Source: Limnovirga soli
GTDB lineage: Bacteria > Bacteroidota > Bacteroidia > Chitinophagales > Chitinophagaceae
Length of the DNA stretch: 64,000 nucleotides
Assembly: GCF_013106755.1 (NCBI RefSeq)
Contig: NZ_WHPF01000012.1
Coordinates: forward strand, 1-64,000
Direction: 5' to 3'
The stretch's first letter is position 1. The number at the start of each line of letters is the position of its first letter. A program made the translations under genes and the position numbers. The notes under the pieces are model-generated. The model searched no databases. It was not told the origin of the DNA and saw only the letters and a program-made list of their open reading frames with translations. Below are positions 16,501-24,264 of this stretch, piece after piece.

Positions 16501-18635
16501 CCTATCATATTGGGTTAGAAACAGGGGCAATAGAGTTTGCCTGCATTAACACCAATATTTATTGTATCCATGCCTATTTAAGTGGTAAAAGATTACCCCG
16601 GTTAGAGGAAGAAACCAGGGCTTACAGTCAAAGCTTTAGCCAGTTTAAGCAGGAAACTAATTTTAATTATAATGAGGTCTATCATCAGCCCATGCTCAAT
16701 TTTATGGGCAAATCCGCAGACCCCATTAAGCTTACCGGTGAAGTATATGATGAAGATAAAATGATGGCCCAAAACCTGGAAAGAAATGATAAAACCGGTA
16801 CCTTCTTTATTCATTTTAATAAATTGATTCTGTGCTATTATTTTCAGGAATATAACAAGGCTTTGTACCATGCAGCGGAGTCTCGTAAATTATTAGAAGC
16901 GGTACTGGCTAAATTTGAAATTCCCAATCATCATTTTTACGAGGCACTTAATATGTTATCGCTTTACCCAAAGGCTTCCAATGCAGATAAAGGAAAGTAC
17001 ATGAAGCGGGTGAAATCTAATATGGGCAAACTAAAAAAATGGGCTAAAAATGCACCTGAAAATTATTTGCACAAATATTATTTATTAGATGCAGAGCGCT
17101 TAAGGGTATTGGGTAAATGGGATGAAGCCAGGCTGGTATATGATAAAGCCATAGAAGGTGCTTCCAATAATGATTATATACACGAAGAAGCGCTGGCATA
17201 TGAATTGGCTGGTAAGTTTTATCTGGAACAAAAATCAAAAGACCTGGCAGAGTTTTATTTAAAAGCTGCCTATAATGCCTATCGCGAATGGGGCGCCATT
17301 GCCAAACTGCGTAATCTGGAACAGAATTACCCCAAATATGTTTCTGGCGTTTTAAGACGGGAAGGCAGTTTTAGCGATACAGAAATGCTGGATGCTACAA
17401 CAAGTATGGTGGATGGTTCGGTGCTGGATATTACTACTGTATTAAAAGCCTCCACTACTATTTCCGGAGAAATTGTATTGCCTAAGTTGCTTAGAAAATT
17501 AATGGATATTGTGATAGAAAATGCGGGTGCCCAATATGGGTTTCTAATGCTGGAAAAAGATGGCTCGCTGTTTATAGAAGCACAATCCTACCGCGATGCT
17601 GCGGCTGCCAATATCCTGGAACATATACCCGTAAATAACTCCGGATTGCTGGCAGAATCTATTGTAAAATATGTAAAACGTACTGGAGAAAGTGTGGTAA
17701 TTAATGATGCCGGAAATGATTTGCGTTACGAGAAAGATCCTTTCATTGTAATGCACAAACCTAAATCTATTATCTCCTTGCCCGTATTTAATCAGGGTAA
17801 ATTTATTGGAGTGCTTTATCTCGCTAACGATCTTACCACAGGGGCATTTACACAGGAGCGTATCGACTTGTTGAAACTGCTTTCAGGGCAGATAGCTGTT
17901 TCTATTGATAATGCCATATTGTACGATCAAATGGAACAAAAGGTAAAAGAACGCACTGCTGAATTGGCTACCGAAAAGAAGAAATCAGATGATTTGCTGT
18001 ATAATATCCTTCCGCTGGAAACTGCGGAGGAGCTGAAACGCGATGGTAAAACAAGGCCAAGAAAATTTGAAAGCGTTACAGTAATGTTTACCGACTTCCA
18101 GGGATTTACGAAGATATCAGAACATCTTTCTCCTGATGAATTGGTTAACGAAGTAGATACCTGTTTTGGGGCTTTTGATGAGATAATTGGCAAGTACGGT
18201 ATTGAGAAAATAAAAACCATCGGAGATTCATACATGTGTGTTGGGGGCCTGCCCATTCCCAATTCTACACATGCACAGGATTTGGTAAATGCTGCCTGCG
18301 ATATTCAGCAATGGATGCAGGCGCATAGCAATCAGCGTATTCAAAAAGGCCTGCCGCATTTTGAAATTCGTATTGGTTTGCATTCCGGCCCTGTAGTCGC
18401 CGGAGTAGTTGGTACCAAAAAATTCGCATTTGATATTTGGGGCGATACAGTAAATACCGCCAGCAGAATGGAATCAAGCGGTGTGCCTGGTAAAGTAAAT
18501 ATTTCCGGGGCTACGTACAGGCAAATTAAAGACAAGTTTAACTGTACCTATCGTGGTAAAATTGCTGCCAAGAATAAGGGAGATATAGATATGTATTTTG
18601 TAGAAAGCGCTATGCAAAATACGTTAACTGTGTAG
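13539..18635 (+). CDS. Giant kinase - AAA ATPase - GAF - adenylate cyclase signalling protein
   Basis: 1698 residues. Domains in order: (1) Ser/Thr kinase, about 1-270, with Lys29 in PVAMK, IIHKDINPFN near 119, DFG near 139 and TLAYNSPEQTGRM; (2) AAA/STAND-type ATPase from about 293 (YGREQEIALL), Walker A GYSGTGKS near 322 and Walker B LVLFIDDLQWAD near 447; (3) a long helical TPR-like region, about 600-1290; (4) GAF, about 1310-1470; (5) a short coiled linker; (6) class III cyclase, about 1505-1690, with FTDFQGFT, KTIGDSYMCVGG and FDIWGDTVNTASRMES. In the cyclase, Lys (IKTIG) and Asp (FDIWG) occupy the positions that select adenine; guanylate cyclases carry Glu and Cys. I therefore predict cAMP synthesis. 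The front half resembles PknK/histidine-kinase-like tandem proteins. There is no transmembrane segment, so a cytoplasmic sensor integrator is likely. Confidence 0.9.
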   Translation: MQEKLVYESKKSKIYFQDESEWGKPVAMKILNYEFPTPSDIQQFYNEFELIEGLNLPGIRNVLKRTKAKNRHAIYLEWVAAETISSAFKNKQGDIIDFLYIAIAAAGALSEIHRNNIIHKDINPFNVLVNLQERSVKIIDFGISSKIDLRQVNLGNPEKLEGTLAYNSPEQTGRMNRVVDYRTDLYSLGITFYEMLTGRLPFAITDAIELVHSHIAVIPKPACSINPAIPKPISDIIDVLMAKNAEDRYQSALGLQHDLAICLKQYEEKRLITPFALKQNDFSGKFQIQQKLYGREQEIALLINAFERCAAGKIEMILVAGYSGTGKSVLVREVHKPITQKRGYFIEGKYDQFQRAVPYYAILHAFSELINILLTENEERLGKIRGEMLEALGAEGKVLTDVIPNLEHIIGKQPEVPVVGGAELQNRFNYVFRKFLKSISTKEHPLVLFIDDLQWADSASLSLLDVLMTDSTQGHFLCIGAYRDNEVNASHPFIITKGEMEEKGAIINTVTIGNLTNEHVNNLIADIVKAPQNATTDLTELVYAKTLGNAFFVNQFLKSLYQESLLNFNFDTHQWDWDIQKVKEQNITDNVVALMAGKILRLPVATQKVMRLAACIGNSFDVNTLSDISQQEKSETIKDLFEGLREGLLVPAGEHMRFSHDRIQQAVYSLIPDAEKNAVHLSIGKLMLQNIPQPQQEEKLFDIVNQWNWGKDIISTDEERELLANLNLQAGIKAKQTSAFKPAFDYFETGIQLLKSNAWVNQYQLCLNLYTHATEAAYLNGDFAEMDKKYKDILANAKDLLEKVKPYEIRILAYKAENKLLDAIKTGLEVLAQLGERFPSKPNMLHVMTDLVKTKFKLSGKNNDKLKELPLMTNEYKIAAMRIMADIASSSYWATPTLFPLLIFRMVHLSLRYGNTAVSAFAFATYGVIMCGVLGDMKSGYEFGKLGLILLEKFNAKEWKTQIYTPIYALIINWNEHVHNTLRPLQESYHIGLETGAIEFACINTNIYCIHAYLSGKRLPRLEEETRAYSQSFSQFKQETNFNYNEVYHQPMLNFMGKSADPIKLTGEVYDEDKMMAQNLERNDKTGTFFIHFNKLILCYYFQEYNKALYHAAESRKLLEAVLAKFEIPNHHFYEALNMLSLYPKASNADKGKYMKRVKSNMGKLKKWAKNAPENYLHKYYLLDAERLRVLGKWDEARLVYDKAIEGASNNDYIHEEALAYELAGKFYLEQKSKDLAEFYLKAAYNAYREWGAIAKLRNLEQNYPKYVSGVLRREGSFSDTEMLDATTSMVDGSVLDITTVLKASTTISGEIVLPKLLRKLMDIVIENAGAQYGFLMLEKDGSLFIEAQSYRDAAAANILEHIPVNNSGLLAESIVKYVKRTGESVVINDAGNDLRYEKDPFIVMHKPKSIISLPVFNQGKFIGVLYLANDLTTGAFTQERIDLLKLLSGQIAVSIDNAILYDQMEQKVKERTAELATEKKKSDDLLYNILPLETAEELKRDGKTRPRKFESVTVMFTDFQGFTKISEHLSPDELVNEVDTCFGAFDEIIGKYGIEKIKTIGDSYMCVGGLPIPNSTHAQDLVNAACDIQQWMQAHSNQRIQKGLPHFEIRIGLHSGPVVAGVVGTKKFAFDIWGDTVNTASRMESSGVPGKVNISGATYRQIKDKFNCTYRGKIAAKNKGDIDMYFVESAMQNTLTV

Positions 18636-18679
18636 TAGCATTGGAGTGTAAAAAATATATTGTTAATCAACTGTAAGCC

Positions 18680-18725
18680 TCATGGCAGCTTTACTTGTGT
18701 CACTCACTTGTACTGACAGATACTT
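18680..18725 (-). repeat. IGR-A copy 8a, degenerate
   Basis: Minus-strand copy with a damaged core (18694-18713, TTGTGTCACTCACTTG). It pairs as an inverted repeat with copy 8b about 50 bp away. Confidence 0.7.
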
Positions 18726-18757
18726 TGGGCAACTAAAATATTTGATTGCACCATAAA

Positions 18758-18825
18758 GAACAGAACGTACAAGAGTGCGACGCAAGAAACGATAAAAAAT
18801 AGTACAGTCGCCGGGCTATAAATAT
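18758..18825 (+). repeat. IGR-A copy 8b
   Basis: Core 18767-18786, right end CGCCGGGCTATAAAT about 37 bp upstream of the lipoxygenase ATG and co-oriented with it. Confidence 0.9.
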
Positions 18826-18861
18826 TAGAAATAAATATCCAATTGTATAAAATTAAATGCA

Positions 18862-21027
18862 ATGACGAAAGCAGAAATTGATGAAATTATTGAAAGCTGT
18901 TTCCTGGAAACAAAAATTGTCTTTGGCGATAAGGGGCATTTTTTTTCGCCCAAACTGGGGGGCATAAATTACCTGGAAGTAGGTAAATCAAAAATCATCC
19001 GCAGCTGGGTTACCATTATGGCGGAAAGGCTATATCGTTGGATTGATAGATTGAAAGATGCCATTGAGAAATGGTGGAAAGGAATGACACCACGTACAAA
19101 TGTTATTTATGGTTCTGTCTTCGATAGTAGTCTTGTAGGTACCCTAACTTTTGCAAGACCAGGCGATATTGCTATTCCCATACATAACAAGCGGGTGCAA
19201 TTATGGGCACGTACCAAATTTTTTAAATGGCGAAAACTGGGAGAAGCTATTTCTGCGCAGGATGGCAGTTTTGTACTTCCCTTTGATTTAAGGGCGGCAA
19301 GGGCCTGGGTAATACGTAAAAAACTTCATGTTGAAATTTACCAGATAACTGATGTGGTAAACGATAATGGCCAGATGATTCCAAATAAGATAGTGTTTAA
19401 AACCTTATTTATTTCCAAAAAGGATTTGATTGGCATGGAATATAACCTGAGGGATGTGCAATTGTTTTTTTGGGAATACAGGGATGATACGCCATTACCA
19501 CGTGTGGTAATAAAAGACGATGGAACAGATGTACCCGAAAGCTATACCCATGGCAGGGTAGAAGCGATGAGCGAACAACTGATACCGATAGAAATAACCA
19601 AACAAAAGCACCTGTTGCAAATTGCCCGTGACCCATCATCCATTGATGTATATGAAATTCAAAGCGACTACCCAAAAAACCTTACAGTAGCTATTGAAGA
19701 AAAACTACCCGGTTATACCAGAGGAGATGATTGGTTTGGCGAAAGAATGATGAATGGAATGAATATGGCAACATTTTTACAAGATAAAACTGACCCCGCT
19801 TTTTATTGGGTAAAATATTTTGGCGCCTGTAATTATGAAGTAAATGATGAATATGCTTTTCCTTCGGTAGAAATAAAATTTACGCTAAAGGAGGATGGAC
19901 TGCCTTTACCTGTGGAAATTCATTTAACGGGGCCTTTAAATGCAATTAATAAGGATCCATTTCAAAAAATAGTGGTTACACCTCAGGATGGCGACAAATG
20001 GTTACAGGCCAAAAGAGTAGCCAGGGTATCGGGTGCCTTATGCGCAGAACTTGATCAGCACCTGGCAGGTACCCATTTAAATACAGAACAGTATTCTATT
20101 GCTATTCACCGTAACCTACGGCTAAACCCTGTTGTATTGTTATTGATGCCACATGTAAAATCGGTAGCACTGATAGATAAGGATGCAGATAGACTGTTAA
20201 TACATGGATATATTCCTAATGCAACCGCTCTTACCGTAAAAGGAGCTGAAGAACGTGCCTGTGATTTACTTGGATTGCAGGACTGGAAAGGCTGGAAGCC
20301 TATGAAACAGCTTTCTGAAGCACATATATACGCAAAAGCCGAGGATCTTTTTTGTGAGGTAGTGCGTGAATGGGTAGATCTTTTTTTTGAACAAAATGAA
20401 TTCGAAATAAAAAAACAATGGTTTGAAATTTACCGTTTTAGCGAAGAGCTGGTAGAACATGCCGTACCATTTTTCCCTTCAACTGTTGACTTGTCTGCAA
20501 TGTCTCCCGAGGAAAAAGATTTTACCCAACGCCGGCTGGAATATTTACTGGAAGAATACCGTGTGGATATCAATAGCCCAAGAGTAACAATAAATGGTGA
20601 ATTAAAAGCCGTATCGCCCATAACCAATTCACCAGTGTTTGATGAAAATAGCGATGACTGGCAAAATTTAAAAGATTGCTGTTGCTATATTATTACTACC
20701 GCTACCTTTTTGCATACATGGGTAAACGAGCACCAGTATGAAGATATTGGTGAAGTATTATACAGTTGCCTTGGGCTGCGCTTTGGCACCAAACCGCATG
20801 GCATAATGGCGCCGGAATCTGATTTAAGTATTGCGCCAGATGCTACCCGCAGCACCCAAATGATGTGGTTTAGTAACCTGCTTTCAAGAACCGAATATGG
20901 GTTTATTTTAAAAAATGAGCAAGGCGATATGTTCCAGGAATTTATGGATTTATTGGCGGCAAGAAAAGATGAGTTTGCCAAACTTAAAGTTGACGTTGAA
21001 CAAATTGAATCACGTACTAATATTTAA
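18862..21027 (+). CDS. Lipoxygenase-family iron dioxygenase
   Basis: 721 residues. Lipoxygenases insert O2 into polyunsaturated fatty acids to make hydroperoxides, using a non-heme iron held by three His, an Asn and the C-terminal Ile carboxylate. Candidates for all five are present: His400 and His405 (QHLAGTHLNTEQYSIAIHRNL, the H-x4-H block), His618 and Asn622 (FLHTWVNEH, H-x3-N) and a true C-terminal Ile721 (ESRTNI). The upstream DDWFGERMMNGMNMATF matches the family's F-x-R-E-x-x-x-G-x-NP region, and LNPVVLLLMPH matches HPxxKLLxPH. Residues about 80-165 look like a beta-sandwich in place of the PLAT domain. The gene is 5 bp ahead of a catalase-related gene, so the hydroperoxide product is probably processed by it. 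The N-terminus has no signal peptide. Confidence 0.85.
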   Translation: MTKAEIDEIIESCFLETKIVFGDKGHFFSPKLGGINYLEVGKSKIIRSWVTIMAERLYRWIDRLKDAIEKWWKGMTPRTNVIYGSVFDSSLVGTLTFARPGDIAIPIHNKRVQLWARTKFFKWRKLGEAISAQDGSFVLPFDLRAARAWVIRKKLHVEIYQITDVVNDNGQMIPNKIVFKTLFISKKDLIGMEYNLRDVQLFFWEYRDDTPLPRVVIKDDGTDVPESYTHGRVEAMSEQLIPIEITKQKHLLQIARDPSSIDVYEIQSDYPKNLTVAIEEKLPGYTRGDDWFGERMMNGMNMATFLQDKTDPAFYWVKYFGACNYEVNDEYAFPSVEIKFTLKEDGLPLPVEIHLTGPLNAINKDPFQKIVVTPQDGDKWLQAKRVARVSGALCAELDQHLAGTHLNTEQYSIAIHRNLRLNPVVLLLMPHVKSVALIDKDADRLLIHGYIPNATALTVKGAEERACDLLGLQDWKGWKPMKQLSEAHIYAKAEDLFCEVVREWVDLFFEQNEFEIKKQWFEIYRFSEELVEHAVPFFPSTVDLSAMSPEEKDFTQRRLEYLLEEYRVDINSPRVTINGELKAVSPITNSPVFDENSDDWQNLKDCCCYIITTATFLHTWVNEHQYEDIGEVLYSCLGLRFGTKPHGIMAPESDLSIAPDATRSTQMMWFSNLLSRTEYGFILKNEQGDMFQEFMDLLAARKDEFAKLKVDVEQIESRTNI

Positions 21028-21032
21028 TAATT

Positions 21033-22163
21033 ATGTATACCAACCTGGTAATGCCAAAGAAAAAAATAACCTTTTGGCGCTTTATTGCACTATGGATTGC
21101 TGCTAAATGGGATAAAATGATTTTATGGGGTATTACAAAAATATTTGCCCTGGCTATTGCTATAACCCTTGGTCTTAAAAAGCGTTACCGAATGTCGCAT
21201 AATAATGGTATTGCCGGCCGCGGTAAAGTGCGTATTGTAAATAATCCCCAATTTCCTGAGCATGATTTTTTTGTGCCCGGTAAAGAATTTGATGCCCGTG
21301 TACGCCATGCTATGGCTACCTTTTTAGACGATGCTATGAAAGGTATCAGAAGCTGTTCTGTTAAATTTGCTGACACTGATTTTGACAGCCCTTTCGACCT
21401 GGAATGCAATACCGGTGAAATAAATTTATTTTGGAGTGCAGCCAGCTTTTTGCAGTTTGCCAAATTGCGCAAAGAACAATGGGGGGTAGAGTATGTGGAA
21501 TATTACCGCAAATATCCACAGGGAATAAAAGGTGCGCAGGAAGCCCTGCGCAAAGATGCTACCTCTTTTACCAATTTGCGTTATTATGCACTTACACCTT
21601 TTTTGTTTTATGGTAAAGACAAAGTAAAACGCTATGCAAAATATAGGGTAATACCTTTTGATGATATTCCCGAAACCGGATTGATTGACAACCCCAGCGA
21701 TTGGGATACTGCCAACCAACGCATCACCCCGCACGAAACCCGTGGCAGAAATTATTTAAAAGAAGAATATAAGGAGCATATTCAAAAAGAGGGCGCTGCA
21801 AAATACCGCATACAAATTCAAACACGGGTGGCCAATGATGATGATAGTCCTGAAATATTTAATAACCAAATACCATGGGATGCTGCCATCTTTCCCTGGT
21901 ACGATTTGGCTACCATGGAAATAACCGAAATACTCGATTGGAAAGAAAGCACACTCACCAGCTTTTCATTAAATAATATGCCCAAAACACTGGGTATTAT
22001 ACCGGCCAAATCTATCTATGATTATAACTCGCTAAACTATATGCGTGCCAATGCCGAAATTGCCAGAAAAGCCAGGTTGTTGTCCTATAAATTAAAAGGT
22101 ATTCCGGGGCCTATACCCAATAACGATAACAGAAATACAGATGTATGGGATCCTAAAAAATAA
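21033..22163 (+). CDS. Catalase-related, allene-oxide-synthase-like hemoprotein
   Basis: 376 residues. Residues 54-70 (MSHNNGIAGRGKVRIVN) match the distal-His region of catalases. RGxSVKF-like IRSCSVKFADTD and FDLECNTGEINLFW (about 105-134) match the catalase block holding the heme-side Asn. His56 and Asn126 are 70 residues apart, the spacing between the distal His and Asn of the coral catalase-related allene oxide synthase. A hydroxyl residue (Ser55) precedes the His, where true catalases have Val and coral AOS has Thr. No clear R-x-x-x-Y proximal motif is found; Tyr329, Tyr331 and Tyr336 are candidates. An N-terminal hydrophobic stretch (about 13-48) suggests membrane association. Translational spacing of 5 bp to the lipoxygenase indicates one oxylipin operon: hydroperoxide in, allene oxide or other product out. 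The ATG at 21051 is an alternative start. Confidence 0.7.
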   Translation: MYTNLVMPKKKITFWRFIALWIAAKWDKMILWGITKIFALAIAITLGLKKRYRMSHNNGIAGRGKVRIVNNPQFPEHDFFVPGKEFDARVRHAMATFLDDAMKGIRSCSVKFADTDFDSPFDLECNTGEINLFWSAASFLQFAKLRKEQWGVEYVEYYRKYPQGIKGAQEALRKDATSFTNLRYYALTPFLFYGKDKVKRYAKYRVIPFDDIPETGLIDNPSDWDTANQRITPHETRGRNYLKEEYKEHIQKEGAAKYRIQIQTRVANDDDSPEIFNNQIPWDAAIFPWYDLATMEITEILDWKESTLTSFSLNNMPKTLGIIPAKSIYDYNSLNYMRANAEIARKARLLSYKLKGIPGPIPNNDNRNTDVWDPKK

Positions 22164-22194
22164 AATACTGAATTGAGATAGTATACATCAAATT

Positions 22195-22217
22195 AAATAC
22201 AGCTGGGCTGTATTTTT
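22195..22217 (+). terminator. Intrinsic terminator of the lipoxygenase operon
   Basis: AAATACAGC (22195-22203), loop TGG, GCTGTATTT (22207-22215), followed directly by more T. It lies 32 bp past the stop of the catalase-related gene. Confidence 0.8.
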
Positions 22218-22279
22218 CTAAGTATGGAATCATCGCCGTTTACTATAATTCCCTGCAATACAAAGCAGCCAATTATGGC

Positions 22280-22350
22280 ACCAGCTAATAGCAACTATTT
22301 AGCTTTACTTGCCACGCTCGGTTCAGGGTTCCTCCCTTGTGGCGGCTATT
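22280..22350 (-). repeat. IGR-A variant copy on the minus strand
   Basis: Variant core complement at 22308-22331 (TTGCCACGCTCGGTTCAGGG), attached to the usual AGCTTTAC flank. It lies between the convergent oxylipin operon and DUF2235 gene. Confidence 0.75.
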
Positions 22351-22361
22351 AAATACAAGGC

Positions 22362-23399
22362 TTATTTAACCTGGTTGCCGTCAATATTTTTTGGTTTGTA
22401 TTCAGGGTGTGTTTTATATCGCTCATAAACAGTGTCATCAATACTTTGGTTGTTATCGTCGTTAATATTAATGATGCGCCAAACGGGGCGCCAAAACCAA
22501 TACATGGCAGAATATGAATTTCTAAGTACGCCTTTATAATCAGGTTTTATTTTGTCCAATACATCCTGGTTATAACAAAGGCCGGCCTCTTTTGCTTTGG
22601 CAATCAGCCATTGTAAAGCAATGTCGCTTAGTCCGCTATCTGCATAGCCGCCACCTACATTAGAGTGTACACCACTAAACCATCTTTGTTCCAACTTTTG
22701 TTTATGGTTCGGGTCTTTTTTTACTGTTTCACTTTTTTCCCAAAGGGTAGGCAAAAACAGTTTTCTTTTTTCATCAACTGCCAATGCGTGGTAGGCATTT
22801 TCTACATAGCTGCTTAAGGTAACATCGTGAAATTTATATTTCTGAATATTCTTTATTTTATAGGCCGGTAAGGGTATGCCAAGGCTGCCCACTGTATCCC
22901 ACACGCCAATAAATTTAATAGGCGTAATATCTTCATAGCAATAATTACTTCTAAAAAATTTCATCATATCACTATCCGGCGTGGTATAGCCATTACGGTC
23001 CCGGTAAAGGTTATAAGCATCCTGAATAAGATAGTAGTTCTCTGGTTTTAAAATACCGCAGTTTCTAATAAAACCTCCAATGCTTCTGGCTGTATAGGCA
23101 CCCCGGCTAAATCCAAACAAATAAATTTCATCACCGGGCTGGTAGGTCATTACCAAAAAGCTGTACATGTCTTTAATATTCTTATCAATACCTGCACCGG
23201 TGGTGCCACCCATAATTTTATCAGTAAGGGTATAGCCGGTGCCTACCCCTTCTTCGTATGCTTTAAGTTGTTGCATGCCATTACCATCGGCGCAAATGGC
23301 GTTAAACATTTTTTCTACATTGGTTTGTACAATGGTATTGCCGTCTTTACCGCCAATTTTATTCCAGGTGCCATCGCAGCAAACAATAATTCTTTTCAT
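22362..23399 (-). CDS. DUF2235 alpha/beta-hydrolase (T6SS phospholipase-like)
   Basis: 345 residues from the ATG at 23399 (MKRIIVCCDGTWN). The N-terminal VCCDGTWNK, the GFSRGAYTAR nucleophile elbow (Ser near 120), IKFIGVWDTVGSLG near 175 and WFSGVHSNVGGGY near 245 are the standard DUF2235 blocks. Characterised members include type VI secretion phospholipase effectors (Tle group), but many stand alone with unknown substrates. No signal peptide, VgrG or immunity partner is seen. It converges with the lipoxygenase operon; a lipase that frees fatty acids for the lipoxygenase is an attractive but unproven link. The in-frame ATG at 23456 is less likely. Confidence 0.88.
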   Translation of the reverse strand: MKRIIVCCDGTWNKIGGKDGNTIVQTNVEKMFNAICADGNGMQQLKAYEEGVGTGYTLTDKIMGGTTGAGIDKNIKDMYSFLVMTYQPGDEIYLFGFSRGAYTARSIGGFIRNCGILKPENYYLIQDAYNLYRDRNGYTTPDSDMMKFFRSNYCYEDITPIKFIGVWDTVGSLGIPLPAYKIKNIQKYKFHDVTLSSYVENAYHALAVDEKRKLFLPTLWEKSETVKKDPNHKQKLEQRWFSGVHSNVGGGYADSGLSDIALQWLIAKAKEAGLCYNQDVLDKIKPDYKGVLRNSYSAMYWFWRPVWRIININDDNNQSIDDTVYERYKTHPEYKPKNIDGNQVK

Positions 23400-23657
23400 A
23401 AGGTGCAGTTTTGTATTGGGTATACGAAATGTTATAGTACAAAATATTAATTGCATTTACATGTGTAAATATTTGCAATTAATGGCAGCATGCTTGTTTG
23501 AAGATAAGATTTTTGGATTTTAATAGCTGTAATAATGCTATATTCTTACCTAATTATTTTTTTGAAGCAGCTGGCGTGAATGATGTTGTGTGTTAGAACA
23601 ACTAAATGCTTATGTTAACAAAATTTCGCATGCTGTATCTATTTCAATAGCTGCGTG

Positions 23658-23722
23658 TAGAACCGAACGCACAAGTGTGCGACGCAACGGATGCCCGATG
23701 CCTGCAACTTGCCTGGCTCAAG
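23658..23722 (+). repeat. IGR-A copy 10
   Basis: Core 23669-23688, right end TTGCCTGGCTCAAG, about 97 bp upstream of the membrane-anchored protein gene and co-oriented. The other ~350 bp of this gap shows nothing recognisable. Confidence 0.88.
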
Positions 23723-23818
23723 ATATTTCTTATTATTTTTATTTTTAATAAATTAAATCCAGTTTACCTGTAACCCCGTATATGCCTGTGAATGTATTAC
23801 TCATCAAAAAAAACAGGC

Positions 23819-24247
23819 ATGAAAAACACCAAACTTAAAAAAATTGTATTAACCGTTTTATCGGTTTTTGTGTTGCTGGTTGCGGTACTTGCAGTGCATA
23901 TATATATGGTTACCAAACCTGCAACAGATGCACATACCAAAGTAATGGCACGGTTAGATTTTAAACAAACCATACTACCTGCAGATGCCAGTACCATTAC
24001 CAATTGGTTATATCAGCAAAAAGGAGTGGAGCATGTATTGTGCAACCCCAAAACCAACATCGTTGTATTTACCTATTATCCTGTACAAAACAATGCAGAT
24101 GTAATTGCCGCCAATTTAAAAGCTAACCTACATTATAATCTGGTGCGCTACAAACCCACTGCTGCCGAAATGCAGGGAGGTTGCCCGGTGGCTGCCGGTT
24201 CTGCTACCGCCAGGATATATAGTTCCATCTCAAATATTTTACATTAA
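23819..24247 (+). CDS. Membrane-anchored small protein upstream of a truncated globin
   Basis: 142 residues. Basic start (MKNTKLKK), one transmembrane helix (about 9-30), then an extracytoplasmic domain of about 110 residues. That domain has GVEHVLCNPKTNIVVFTYYPVQNNADVIAANL, which has the beta-alpha-beta rhythm of a heavy-metal-associated-like fold but no CxxC. A conserved-looking GGCPV lies near the end. I do not recognise the family. It is 17 bp ahead of the globin lipoprotein gene, so the two likely share a transcript and act in the same compartment, perhaps on heme, a gas or a redox partner (inference). Confidence 0.7.
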   Translation: MKNTKLKKIVLTVLSVFVLLVAVLAVHIYMVTKPATDAHTKVMARLDFKQTILPADASTITNWLYQQKGVEHVLCNPKTNIVVFTYYPVQNNADVIAANLKANLHYNLVRYKPTAAEMQGGCPVAAGSATARIYSSISNILH

Positions 24248-24264
24248 CACTAAAAATGAGCATT

